Shown: positions 1-7,523 of the stretch, in pieces
Numbering within the stretch: the stretch's first letter is position 1
How the letters are laid out: the number at the start of each line of letters is the position of its first letter
Assembly: GCA_903833025.1 (NCBI GenBank)
Contig: CAILDT010000740.1
Coordinates: 1 to 11,420 of the forward strand
Direction: 5' to 3'
Origin: an uncultured Bacteroidota bacterium
Lineage (GTDB): Bacteria > Bacteroidota > Bacteroidia > 2-12-FULL-35-15
Length of the DNA stretch: 11,420 nucleotides
The notes under the pieces: generated by a model
What the model saw: only the letters and a program-made list of their open reading frames with translations
Told to the model about the DNA's origin: nothing
The model's database searches: none
Position numbers and translations under genes: made by a program

Positions 1-374
1 ACAAAAGAATCATCGTAAGCAGAAGAAATAACGCCGATAAGCATAGCCACGGCAAATATTAGGAAGGCATAGAACAATTGTTTATGAGAGTTTTTAAATA
101 TAAAAGGCAACTCATATTTCCAGAAGGTAACGATGCGCGATTTCTTTTCTTTCTTATTTTTATATATTTCCTGATGTACTCGCGCGGCAAGTGAATTAAG
201 GTATTGAGTAGTTTTTGCTTTCGGGTAATTTGTTTTGGAGTACGACAAGTCATCAGTAAGCTGAATAAATAAATCAGCCATCTCATCTGGGTTTCTGCCA
301 CCTTTGGTAGTAAGCAGCGTTTCGAACTTTTGCCACTTGTCGGCGTTTTGTTTTAAAAAGGTTATTTCTTTCAC
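1..374 (-). CDS. SpoIIM/DUF95-family membrane protein, N-terminal part (cut by left edge)
   Basis: Reading the minus strand from a GTG at 372-374 gives 124 open codons to the window edge, beginning VKEITFLKQNADKWQKFE. This matches my memory of Bacteroidota 'stage II sporulation protein M family' (DUF95) proteins: an N-terminal F(L/V)KQN..KW motif, then DELADLY-like (here DEMADLFIQLTDDLSYS), then YPKAKTTQYLNSLAARVHQ. A basic KNKKEKKSR stretch and FWKYELP precede the first hydrophobic segment at about residues 100-118. Despite the name, these proteins occur in non-spore-formers and their role is unknown; they are integral membrane proteins often encoded beside RDD proteins, as here. GTG was chosen because no in-frame ATG lies near and family members start just before this motif. 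The C-terminal membrane part lies outside the window. Family call is fairly sure; the exact start is less so. Confidence 0.8.
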   Translation of the reverse strand, partial: MKEITFLKQNADKWQKFETLLTTKGGRNPDEMADLFIQLTDDLSYSKTNYPKAKTTQYLNSLAARVHQEIYKNKKEKKSRIVTFWKYELPFIFKNSHKQLFYAFLIFAVAMLIGVISSAYDDSF

Positions 375-469
375 TATTGATTCGTTAATTATCAGCAAAT
401 AAACTTGGTAAATTTATATAAAAATTAATTCTTAGCTAATTGATTTATCATTTACTACGTTTTTTAAAA

Positions 470-477
470 TATATTTG
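470..477 (+). promoter_or_regulatory. Candidate Bacteroidota -7 element upstream of the RDD gene
   Basis: TATATTTG at 470-477 fits the TAnnTTTG consensus of the primary Bacteroidota sigma factor. No good TTTG-like -33 box lies about 20 bp upstream. If used, transcription would start only a few bases before the ATG at 489, giving a very short leader. The 375-488 gap separates two divergent genes; I saw no convincing promoter for the minus-strand gene in it. Confidence 0.4.
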
Positions 478-488
478 TCGCGTAAAGT

Positions 489-1205
489 ATGGATAATATA
501 AAAATACAAACCACACAAAATGTGGATATAGAATACGAACTCGCCAGTGTTGGCGACAGGATACTTGCTTCCTTGCTCGATTATGTTTTATTTATTGCCT
601 ATTACTTTCTCGTTATATTTATTGGATTACTTACACACTATAAGATGTTTCACCATCCCGCAGCTATCATACTTATATTTTTGCCACTTTTGCTTTATGA
701 TTTATTATGTGAAACATTTTTTCAAGGTAAATCGTTTGGAAAAATGATTATGAAAATTAGAGTAGTAAAGTTAGATGGCACACAGGCGGGCTTCTCTGCT
801 TATATATTACGTTGGATGTTACGCATTATTGATACAATGCTTTTTTCTGCTGGAGTTGCGTTAATTGCTATTTTAGTAAATGGAAAAGGGCAACGCATTG
901 GCGATATGGCAGCAGGCACAACGGTTATAAAACTAAAACAAAAAGTAACCCTTAACGATACTATATTAAATAGAGTGAAGCCAAACTACACTCTTGTATT
1001 CGCTGAAGTGGCGCGCTTAACCGATAGCGATATTGATATAATAAAGGATGTGATGTTGGTTTCGCTGCGCACTAATAATATAGAAGCAATAGAAAAACTT
1101 GCGATGAAAACCAAAGCCGCAATGGGCATTACCACTAATTTACCACATACCCAATTTCTCGCAACAGTGGTTCAGGATTATAGTTTTTACAACTTTGATA
1201 AATAA
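489..1205 (+). CDS. RDD-family membrane protein
   Basis: This 238-residue protein has the hallmarks of the RDD family, small integral membrane proteins of mostly unknown function (some members have been linked to ion transport). The first conserved motif is GDRILASLLDYVLF with Arg24 and Asp31, opening the first membrane helix (about 27-49). A second helix follows at about 57-77. Then come the family signature FFQGKSFGKMIMKIRVV (77-93), RWMLRIIDTM (108-117) leading into a third hydrophobic segment (about 114-131), and GQRIGDMAAGTTVI (134-147). A soluble tail of roughly 85 residues follows, which I do not recognise as a separate domain. The gene diverges from a SpoIIM-family gene, a pairing common in Bacteroidota. 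There is no Shine-Dalgarno site, which is normal for the phylum. The downstream gap (1206-1314) is T-rich without a clear hairpin. Confidence 0.88.
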   Translation: MDNIKIQTTQNVDIEYELASVGDRILASLLDYVLFIAYYFLVIFIGLLTHYKMFHHPAAIILIFLPLLLYDLLCETFFQGKSFGKMIMKIRVVKLDGTQAGFSAYILRWMLRIIDTMLFSAGVALIAILVNGKGQRIGDMAAGTTVIKLKQKVTLNDTILNRVKPNYTLVFAEVARLTDSDIDIIKDVMLVSLRTNNIEAIEKLAMKTKAAMGITTNLPHTQFLATVVQDYSFYNFDK

Positions 1206-1277
1206 TTTTTTCTTTTTTTATTTATCTGTATTAATCTTTCTTAATTATTTTTAGTCCATACATTAACTATTTAAAAC

Positions 1278-1285
1278 TATTTTTG
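1278..1285 (+). promoter_or_regulatory. Candidate Bacteroidota -7 element upstream of the CMD-family gene
   Basis: TATTTTTG at 1278-1285 matches TAnnTTTG and lies about 30 bp before the ATG at 1315, a normal leader length. A TTTAG at 1250-1254 is the only, imperfect, -33 candidate, and its spacing is slightly long. Confidence 0.4.
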
Positions 1286-1314
1286 TTGCTCATTATAAAT
1301 AACACCAAAATACA

Positions 1315-1656
1315 ATGTCGGACAAAGTAAAAGAGTTTAATGATTATCGCAGCAAGATGAATGAAAAGATTTTGGATGCTGATAATATGGTTATAAAGAG
1401 ATTGTATAATTTGGACACCAACACTTATGCGGATGGTGCTTTGTCATCTAAAACAAAAGAGATGCTTGGTTTGGTATCATCAATGGTGTTGCGCTGCGAC
1501 GATTGCGTAAAATATCATTTGGAGAAATGCAAAGAGCAAGGAGTTACCACTACTGAATTATTCGAAATATTTGCTGTTGCCAATATTGTAGGCGGCACTA
1601 TAGTAATACCGCATACTCGCAGGGCAGTGGAGTTTTGGGAAGAACTTCAGAAGTAA
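1315..1656 (+). CDS. Carboxymuconolactone decarboxylase / AhpD-like protein
   Basis: A 113-residue, all-helical-looking protein of the usual length for the small carboxymuconolactone decarboxylase (CMD) family. It carries the AhpD-type redox motif: Cys61-Asp-Asp-Cys64 followed by His68 (LRCDDCVKYHLEKC), preceded by LSSKTKEMLGLVSSMV (43-58) and followed by TTTELFEIFAVANIVGGTIVIPH (78-100). In AhpD the CxxC pair and the histidine support peroxide reduction through a lipoyl-linked partner. Here a disulfide- or peroxide-related role is inferred from the motif only, and the true substrate is unknown; the decarboxylase name does not imply protocatechuate degradation. It is probably cytoplasmic, as no signal peptide is visible. 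The next gene starts 26 bp downstream on the same strand, so the two may be co-transcribed, although their roles have no obvious link. Confidence 0.88.
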   Translation: MSDKVKEFNDYRSKMNEKILDADNMVIKRLYNLDTNTYADGALSSKTKEMLGLVSSMVLRCDDCVKYHLEKCKEQGVTTTELFEIFAVANIVGGTIVIPHTRRAVEFWEELQK

Positions 1657-1658
1657 TA

Positions 1659-1690
1659 ATTATGAGTTATGAATTATAAATTATGAATTA
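1659..1690 (+). repeat. Short degenerate tandem repeat (ATGA.TTAT type) overlapping a start codon
   Basis: ATGAGTTAT, ATGAATTAT, AAATTATGAATTAT follow one another between the CMD stop and the signal-peptide codons of the next gene. ATGs occur at 1662, 1669/1676-type positions and 1683; the first two open only tiny reading frames that end within the repeat, whereas 1683 opens the long gene. Similar ATGAATTAT-rich spacers are common in Bacteroidota intergenic DNA. Confidence 0.5.
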
Positions 1691-4157
1691 TTTTATACGT
1701 TACACTTTTCTTTTCTTATTTCTATTTACCGTTTCTATTAACGCATTTTCACAAACCACAAAAGTAACCGGCAAAGTGGTGGATGCTGCCACACGCGAAC
1801 CTTTACCGTTTGTAAATATTATTTTTAAAGGCACTACAATAGGCGTTACTACTGATGTGGAAGGTTTGTATTCCATCTCCACTACGCTTAAAGTAGATTC
1901 TATTATTGTTTCGTACATAGGTTATAACCGCGTTACAAAAGCAGTAAAACAAGGTACTTCACAGGAAATGAATATACCGATGAGCCAAGGAGTGGAGCTG
2001 ATGACGGTGGTGGTGAAGGCAGGCGAAAATCCGGCGTGGCGAATATTAAGAAAGATAATTGCGAACAAAGATAAAAACGACAGAAAGAAATTAGACTACT
2101 ACCAATATGAATTGTACAACAAAGTAGAGTTCGATTTAAACAACATTAATAAAGCTACCAAGCAATTGCTAAAACCTTTTTCATTTGTGTTTAATGAAAT
2201 TGACAGCAGCAATACCAAGGAAAAACCTTACCTGCCGGTATTTATGACTGAGGCACTTTCGGATGTGTATTATAGAAGAAGTCCGCAAACAAAAAATGAA
2301 ATTGTAAAAGCAAGTAAAGTAGCAGGTGTTCAAAACGCTTCTGTGTCGCAGTTTATGGGCGATATGTATCAGAACGTAAATATATACGACAACTCCATTT
2401 TAGTATTCGGTAAAACTTTTATTTCGCCTATTGCTGATAATGCGTTGTTGTTTTATAAGTTTTATCTTATCGACAGTATGGATATTGACGGGCATAAATG
2501 TTATCAATTACAATTTAAACCCAAGCGAAAAGGCGACCTTACGTTTTCAGGAAATTTATTTTGTGCTGATACTTCCTTCGGAATAAAGCGAATAGAGATG
2601 AGTTTGGCAGAAGATGCAAACATTAATTTTATTAATACCACCAATGTAATTCAGGAATATGTATATGTGGATAGCACTTGGATGATGAAGAAAGAACGCC
2701 TTGTTATTGATTTTAATCCGTTGCCTATTGATGATAAAAAGAAAACACGAATGGGAGTATATGGTCGGAAAACCGCCTCCTATAGCAACTTCATCATCAA
2801 TCACCCTAAAGATAGCAAAGAATATTCTTTAACCGAAAACCTGAAAGTGGCTGATGATGCCTTTACCAAGAGCAATGATTATTGGAAAACACATCGGCTC
2901 GATTCGCTTAACAAAGATGAAAAGCAAGTATATCATATGATAGACACTTTGCAAACAATACCAACTTATAAAACGTGGGTGGACATAGTACAAATGTTTG
3001 CAACAGGTTACAAGGTAGTTGGTAATTTCGAAATTGGTCCTTACTATAATATGTATAGCTTTAATGCTATCGAAGGAAATCGTTTTCGGTTTGGCGGACG
3101 GACAAGCAACAAGTTTAGCAAATGGTATGAGTTAAGCGGTTATACTGCCTTCGGCACGTTGGACGAAAAGTTTAAATACAGCATCGGTATTCGTGCTTTT
3201 GTTTCTAAAAAACCAAGAGTAATGGTGGGGATGTATTATAAAAATGATAACGAAATATTGGGCGAAAGTCAGAATGGATTTACGCAGGACAACATCCTCT
3301 CATCGCTGCTTGCTATTACCCCTTTAAACAACCTTACCAATGTAAAACAAACGTATGGATATTACGAAAGAGAATGGTTTACAGGTTTTAAAAGTTCGAT
3401 AAGTGTATATAATAGAAAGATGACACCGTTAGCTGATTTTCATTATGAGTATCAGCAAACGCCCACCACTGTTGTTAATTTAGAAAACATAACTACTACC
3501 GAAATACGATTACTTAGTAGATTTGCGTGGCACGAAAAATACATTGAAGGAGTATTTACCCGAATACCGTTAAGTACCAAATGGCCTATCATCACCGCAC
3601 AATACACACTTGGAGTGAAAAACCTGTTCGGCGGCAATTACGATTATCATCGCGTAGTAATTAACTGGGACCACTTTATACGCACCCGTGGCTTTGGATA
3701 TTTTAACTATGTGATGGAATATGGTAAAACGTGGAAACCTCTGCCTTACCCGTTACTAACGTTACACGGCGGAAACGAAACTTATACTTACGACCCATAT
3801 GCTTTTAATGCAATGAATTATTATGAATTTGTGAGTGATGAATATGCCTTCTTTAAAGGCGAGCATCACTTCGACGGATTTTTCTTCAACAAAATACCAC
3901 TAATGCGTAAGTTGAAATGGCGCGAAGTACTTGGCGGAAACATATTAGTTGGCAAAGTGGACGACCAAAACCGTAGTCAGCTAAACTTCCCAAGTCATTT
4001 ATACGACCTCAGCAAAGGACCATATATAGAAGCCAATGCAGGCATCGAAAACATATTTAAGATATTCCGTTTTGATGGCGTGTGGCGTTTATCATATCTC
4101 GACAACCCACGGGTAACACCTTTTAGTATTAGGTTTTCGCTTAACTTGGTGTTTTAA
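1683..4157 (+). CDS. DUF5686 outer-membrane protein with carboxypeptidase-regulatory-like domain
   Basis: This 824-residue protein starts with a signal peptide (FLFLFLFTVSINAFSQ, cleavage near residue 23). A CarboxypepD_reg-like (CNA-B/TonB-plug-associated) beta domain follows at about residues 27-110, recognisable from VTGKVVDAATREPLPFVNI, TTDVEGLYSI and VSYIGY. The rest fits DUF5686: VVKAGENPAWRILRKII (111-127), then a long region ending in amphipathic beta-strands rich in Tyr/Phe/Trp, and the last residues IRFSLNLVF end in Phe, as usual for the final strand of an outer-membrane barrel. It should therefore sit in the outer membrane with a periplasmic N-terminal domain. DUF5686 proteins are common in Bacteroidota and their function is not established; no SusD partner or TonB plug motif is visible, so a SusC-type transporter is unlikely. 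The ATG at 1683 is the only start that keeps the signal peptide in frame. It ends 64 bp before a strong terminator. Confidence 0.88.
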   Translation: MNYFIRYTFLFLFLFTVSINAFSQTTKVTGKVVDAATREPLPFVNIIFKGTTIGVTTDVEGLYSISTTLKVDSIIVSYIGYNRVTKAVKQGTSQEMNIPMSQGVELMTVVVKAGENPAWRILRKIIANKDKNDRKKLDYYQYELYNKVEFDLNNINKATKQLLKPFSFVFNEIDSSNTKEKPYLPVFMTEALSDVYYRRSPQTKNEIVKASKVAGVQNASVSQFMGDMYQNVNIYDNSILVFGKTFISPIADNALLFYKFYLIDSMDIDGHKCYQLQFKPKRKGDLTFSGNLFCADTSFGIKRIEMSLAEDANINFINTTNVIQEYVYVDSTWMMKKERLVIDFNPLPIDDKKKTRMGVYGRKTASYSNFIINHPKDSKEYSLTENLKVADDAFTKSNDYWKTHRLDSLNKDEKQVYHMIDTLQTIPTYKTWVDIVQMFATGYKVVGNFEIGPYYNMYSFNAIEGNRFRFGGRTSNKFSKWYELSGYTAFGTLDEKFKYSIGIRAFVSKKPRVMVGMYYKNDNEILGESQNGFTQDNILSSLLAITPLNNLTNVKQTYGYYEREWFTGFKSSISVYNRKMTPLADFHYEYQQTPTTVVNLENITTTEIRLLSRFAWHEKYIEGVFTRIPLSTKWPIITAQYTLGVKNLFGGNYDYHRVVINWDHFIRTRGFGYFNYVMEYGKTWKPLPYPLLTLHGGNETYTYDPYAFNAMNYYEFVSDEYAFFKGEHHFDGFFFNKIPLMRKLKWREVLGGNILVGKVDDQNRSQLNFPSHLYDLSKGPYIEANAGIENIFKIFRFDGVWRLSYLDNPRVTPFSIRFSLNLVF

Positions 4158-4221
4158 ATGTTTAATGATTATTGTTTATTGAATATTAAAGTAACGCACT
4201 TAAAAAGGAGAGGTGATACGT

Positions 4222-4253
4222 AAAAAGCTCCGCGTTTCTGCGGAGCTCTTTTT
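4222..4253. terminator. Bidirectional intrinsic terminator between convergent genes
   Basis: A perfect 8-bp stem AGCTCCGC / GCGGAGCT (4226-4233 and 4240-4247) encloses the loop GTTTCT. A T-run follows at 4249-4253 and an A-run precedes at 4222-4226, so it can stop transcripts from both the DUF5686 gene and the convergent repeat-protein gene ending at 4274. Confidence 0.88.
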
Positions 4254-4273
4254 GTTAATCATTTTTAATTTCT

Positions 4274-5689
4274 TTATTGCACCAACACTTTCCTATTCAC
4301 CACATTTTTATTTTCGTCTGTTATTTGCACAAAGTAAATTCCTTTTGAGAATTGGCTACTGTTTATCATTGATTGAATATTGTTAGGTTCTGAATGAAAT
4401 ACTATTTCGCCAATAACATTAAATACTTTTATACTTTGTATTCTATTTCCACTTGAAATGGTGAAGGAAGAGGTGGCAGGGTTGGGAGCGATGGTAATAG
4501 TGTTTGTTTCGGGAGCGGAGTAATTACTAATACCAAGCGAAGAAGTGGTGTGCGCTTCAATAAGACTGCCAAATGCCCTTTTACCATCTGTTCCATTAAA
4601 ATCGTGTATAGTAGTAATCACGTTGGTAGAAATATTATAGCTGAATATATTGCCGAAACCATTGGCACCACCTTCACTGGTCATTCCATAAAGGTTGCCA
4701 TTGCTTGCCTGCATCAAGCTGCCGGTAGGGCGGCTACCGTTTGTACCATTAAATTGTACAAGGTCGGTAAGGGTGTTTAGCGTAATATCGTAACTAAATA
4801 AAACACCGTTGAAAGTAGGTCCGCCACCATAAGTAAGTCCGTAAAGCTTGCCATTAGGTGCCTGTAGCAGGTTTCCTCTGGGGAATGCGCCATTAGTCAT
4901 AGCAAAGTGAAACAAATCAGTAAATACATTTGTTGCCGGATTAAAACTAAAAATAATACCATCGCCTGTAGTTCCGTAGTACATAGTAACTCCGTACAAT
5001 AAGCCATTGCTTGCTTGTATAAGGTCGGCAAAAGGATTGATACCTGTAGGCAAATCGAAATTATGAACGTTGGTAATCACGTTGGTTAGTGTATCAATAG
5101 TAACTATTGTTCCGCTGTTATGTGCTCCGCCGGCAGTAGTTAAGCCGTACATTTTACCGTTGGAAGCTTGCATCAAACTGCCTCTTGGGCTTTGTCCGTT
5201 GCCCACACCGCTTAAAGTAGCCATTTTTGCATAAGTATTAGTTGCGGGGTTGTATTTAAATATAACTCCTGCACCAATGCTGTCGTCATAAAAAGTCATA
5301 CCATACATTTTTCCGCTACTTGTTTGCAACAGTTTTCCCATCGGTGCATTTCCTGCATTGCCTGTAAAATCGTGCAAATCGGTATAAACATTTGCGGAAT
5401 CAAAACTAAAAATGGTTCCTTTATTATTAGCACCTCCTTGTATTGTTAAGCCATAAAACTTATTGTCGTGCCCAAGCAACAAAGTTCCGTAAGGCGTATT
5501 GCCGGTGGCTACATCAAACGAGTGCAACGTTTGAAAGCCCGTTCCGTCGCCTTTTATATTAAATATAGTGCCAATAGTATCGGTACCACCTCCTGATGTC
5601 ATTCCCCACAACAGAGGGTTTTGAGCATTAGTAATAGTGTGCCATCCCAATGTAAGGAGTAATGTAATTAGTAAAAGTGTTTTTCTCAT
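4274..5689 (-). CDS. GloVer-type repeat protein with T9SS C-terminal sorting domain
   Basis: The 471-residue product has a signal peptide (MRKTLLLITLLLTLGWHTITNAQ) and seven tandem units of about 51 residues. Each centres on (W/Y)G(L/M/V)T followed by a Gly-rich turn, then G.IF.(Y/F), T.LH.F and G..P.G.L.QA.NGKLYG. The YGLT-type motifs lie near residues 28, 79, 129, 181, 232, 283 and 334. This is the 'choice-of-anchor tandem repeat GloVer' (TIGR03803-like) pattern, predicted beta-propeller-like. Residues about 390-471 form a type A T9SS sorting domain: TITIAPNPATSSFTIS, IKVFNVIGEIV, then FSKGIYFVQITDENKNVVNR and a terminal KVLVQ. The protein should cross the inner membrane by Sec and the outer membrane by the type IX system, then be surface-anchored or released. 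It starts 13 bp after the stop of the upstream SBBP-repeat gene, so the two are probably one operon. The ligand or function is unknown. Confidence 0.88.
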   Translation of the reverse strand: MRKTLLLITLLLTLGWHTITNAQNPLLWGMTSGGGTDTIGTIFNIKGDGTGFQTLHSFDVATGNTPYGTLLLGHDNKFYGLTIQGGANNKGTIFSFDSANVYTDLHDFTGNAGNAPMGKLLQTSSGKMYGMTFYDDSIGAGVIFKYNPATNTYAKMATLSGVGNGQSPRGSLMQASNGKMYGLTTAGGAHNSGTIVTIDTLTNVITNVHNFDLPTGINPFADLIQASNGLLYGVTMYYGTTGDGIIFSFNPATNVFTDLFHFAMTNGAFPRGNLLQAPNGKLYGLTYGGGPTFNGVLFSYDITLNTLTDLVQFNGTNGSRPTGSLMQASNGNLYGMTSEGGANGFGNIFSYNISTNVITTIHDFNGTDGKRAFGSLIEAHTTSSLGISNYSAPETNTITIAPNPATSSFTISSGNRIQSIKVFNVIGEIVFHSEPNNIQSMINSSQFSKGIYFVQITDENKNVVNRKVLVQ

Positions 5690-5702
5690 AGCGTTTTTTG
5701 TT

Positions 5703-7403
5703 TTATTGAATTATTATTTTCCTGTTCACCACGTTTTTATTTTCATCAGTTATCTGCACAAAATAAATTCCATTACTTAATTCTCCTTTTTCTATTACTA
5801 CTTCTTTTCTCCCTACTTCCAACTCAATACTCCTTACTATATTACCAAGTACATCTGTTATTTTTATTGTTATTTTGCCTGTCCCGCTCGTGCGGGGTTC
5901 TTCTGAAAAAGAAATGGTGGTTTGAGAAGTGAATGGGTTGGGGGAAATGATGATACTCACGTTAATACTTTCTTCATTAATTCTTGAAGGACCTCCATTA
6001 CAATTATATTTTGCGACAAAAAAGAATTCATCCAGCGTTGGTTCATAAAGAGTATCGTTGCCAACTATAAAAACACTGTTCTGCCAAAAATCGCCTGTTA
6101 CAAATGCATTACCAAAATTATCTGTTGCAACAGCATTGTTGTCATCACCTCCACTTGCAAGTGATGATGAGCAAATCTCATTTAAGTTTGTATCGTATTT
6201 TACTATAAACATTGGGTCATTATTGCCTGGAGGAAAAAGTAAAGTGTCTGACCCAAACATAATAGAAGAACTGTAAAAACTTCCTGTTACATATATATAT
6301 GTCGAGCTTGTAATACTGGAAGGGGAAATAGCAATAGAATATCCTTGTTCGGCGAGCAGACCTCCCGCACTTTTTGCTGCCACAACAGTTCCATTCGAGT
6401 TATATTTGGCAATAAACATATCCGATGTATTTCCCGTGGCATCTGAGTTTATTAATGTAGAGTTGCCAAAATTAATTGTAGGACACTGAAAAGACCCAGT
6501 AACATAAGCATTGCCAAGCGCATCTGCTGCAATAGAAAGTCCATAATTATTATTAGGACCTTCTGCTTTTTTAGTCCAAAGCACCGCTCCTGCTGGTGAG
6601 TATTTAGTAACAAATACGTTGGTATAATAAACCGAAGTTAATGTATCGTTGCCAAATGTAATATAGGGATCTCCAAATTCTCCTGTTTCATATATATTTC
6701 CTGAAGCATCGGTTGCTATGGAATAGCCTGCATTGCTTCCAGTTCCATTGGTACAATTTGCCCATAATGCCACTCCTGATGATGAGTAAGCAACAGTAAA
6801 TACATTTCCATTAGTCAAATTAGTTAATGTAATATTTCCAAAAGTAATTGAAGGGCTAATCACTTCGCCAGTAGCAAATACATTGCCTGATGCATCTGTA
6901 GCAATTGAATAAATACTTATTCTTCCTCCACTAGCACTTTTAGCAAAAAGCACGTTTCCATTTGTATCATATTTTACAAGAAACATATTGTCAACGCCAT
7001 TGGGAGTAGTTAACGTATCATTTCCAAAAATTAAAGCGGAGCTTGTAAAATACCCTCCTACATATACATTTCCGGCTCCATCTGTGGCAACCGACAAACC
7101 TTGATCATCGTCATTTCCTCCTGCACTTTTAGCCCAAAGAACCGTACCTGTTGGAGAATATTTAACTATATACATATCCGTTCCACCAATACCTGCTCTA
7201 TGCAGCACGATAGAGCCAAAAGTCATTGTTGCATCATAAAAATAACCTGTTGCATACACATTGCCTGAAGCGTCTGTGGCAATACTCGCTGCTTCCTCCT
7301 GGTCGGTGCCTGTTGCTTGCCTTGCCCACGCCCAATTGGACGCTTGCGCAAAAGTATTTATGCTTACTATAGCAATTACAATTGTTGTGCAAAATTTTTT
7401 CAT
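5703..7403 (-). CDS. SBBP-type beta-propeller repeat protein with T9SS sorting domain
   Basis: A 566-residue exported protein: signal peptide MKKFCTTIVIAIVSINTFAQ, then repeats of about 61-72 residues carrying SIATDASGNVYATGYF, ..I.FG(N/S)DTL and ..FI.KY...G..LWAKSAGG. GN.Y/F.(T/G)G motifs occur near residues 48, 112, 173, 236, 297, 369 and 431, giving seven units; the sixth has lost the Asp-x-x-Gly-Asn core. This is the SBBP (seven-bladed beta propeller) repeat pattern. Residues about 483-566 are a T9SS type A domain (IIISPNPFTSQTTISF; ITDVLGNIVRS; GELSNGIYFVQITDENKN; end KIIIQ). Compared with the neighbouring cargo protein, this domain carries extra residues EEPRTSGTG (501-509), encoded by a small palindromic DNA element. 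The protein should be surface-exposed or secreted; its ligand is unknown. A good promoter lies 35-66 bp upstream, and the gene leads a probable two-gene operon with the GloVer-repeat gene. Confidence 0.88.
   Translation of the reverse strand: MKKFCTTIVIAIVSINTFAQASNWAWARQATGTDQEEAASIATDASGNVYATGYFYDATMTFGSIVLHRAGIGGTDMYIVKYSPTGTVLWAKSAGGNDDDQGLSVATDGAGNVYVGGYFTSSALIFGNDTLTTPNGVDNMFLVKYDTNGNVLFAKSASGGRISIYSIATDASGNVFATGEVISPSITFGNITLTNLTNGNVFTVAYSSSGVALWANCTNGTGSNAGYSIATDASGNIYETGEFGDPYITFGNDTLTSVYYTNVFVTKYSPAGAVLWTKKAEGPNNNYGLSIAADALGNAYVTGSFQCPTINFGNSTLINSDATGNTSDMFIAKYNSNGTVVAAKSAGGLLAEQGYSIAISPSSITSSTYIYVTGSFYSSSIMFGSDTLLFPPGNNDPMFIVKYDTNLNEICSSSLASGGDDNNAVATDNFGNAFVTGDFWQNSVFIVGNDTLYEPTLDEFFFVAKYNCNGGPSRINEESINVSIIISPNPFTSQTTISFSEEPRTSGTGKITIKITDVLGNIVRSIELEVGRKEVVIEKGELSNGIYFVQITDENKNVVNRKIIIQ
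5883..5896. repeat. GC-rich REP-like palindrome inside coding sequence
   Basis: CCCGC-TCGT-GCGGG forms a perfect 5-bp GC stem with a 4-base loop in otherwise AT-rich coding DNA, with flanking G.T pairs possible. It encodes part of the EEPRTSGTG segment that the sister T9SS domain of the 7524-9173 gene lacks, suggesting an in-frame insertion of a small mobile palindrome. Confidence 0.5.
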
Positions 7404-7437
7404 TTGATTTTTTTATTTAGTGCAGGGGATGCGATTA

Positions 7438-7469
7438 CAAATGTAACTCTATTTACAAAACAAAACAAA
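7438..7469 (-). promoter_or_regulatory. Bacteroidota-type promoter for the SBBP/GloVer operon
   Basis: On the minus strand TACATTTG (7445-7438) matches the -7 consensus TAnnTTTG exactly, and a TTTG (7469-7466) lies 20 bp upstream as the -33 box; further TTTG copies at 5-bp steps give alternatives. A start about 6 bases past the -7 box would leave a leader of roughly 27 nt before the ATG at 7403. Confidence 0.65.
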
Positions 7470-7500
7470 AAAAGCCCCGCATTGCTACGAAGCTTTTTTT
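7467..7500 (-). terminator. Intrinsic terminator of the 7524-9173 gene, minus-strand specific
   Basis: Arms at 7473-7480 and 7487-7494 with loop 7481-7486. Read as minus-strand RNA, all eight positions pair if three G.U wobbles are allowed, and seven U residues follow (7473-7467). In plus-strand RNA the same positions are C/A mismatches, so it should work only for the minus strand. It starts 24 bp after the upstream stop codon. Confidence 0.75.
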
Positions 7501-7523
7501 GTTAATGGATAATGAATAATTAT

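Noticed and set aside
59..301. 80-residue minus-strand ORF
   Set aside because: It is another frame of the SpoIIM-family gene, which runs from a GTG start and matches its family throughout.
4202..4215. AAAGGAGAGGTGAT, strongly complementary to a 16S rRNA tail
   Set aside because: No start codon or ORF follows; a terminator lies directly downstream. Bacteroidota rarely rely on such sites, so I treat it as chance.
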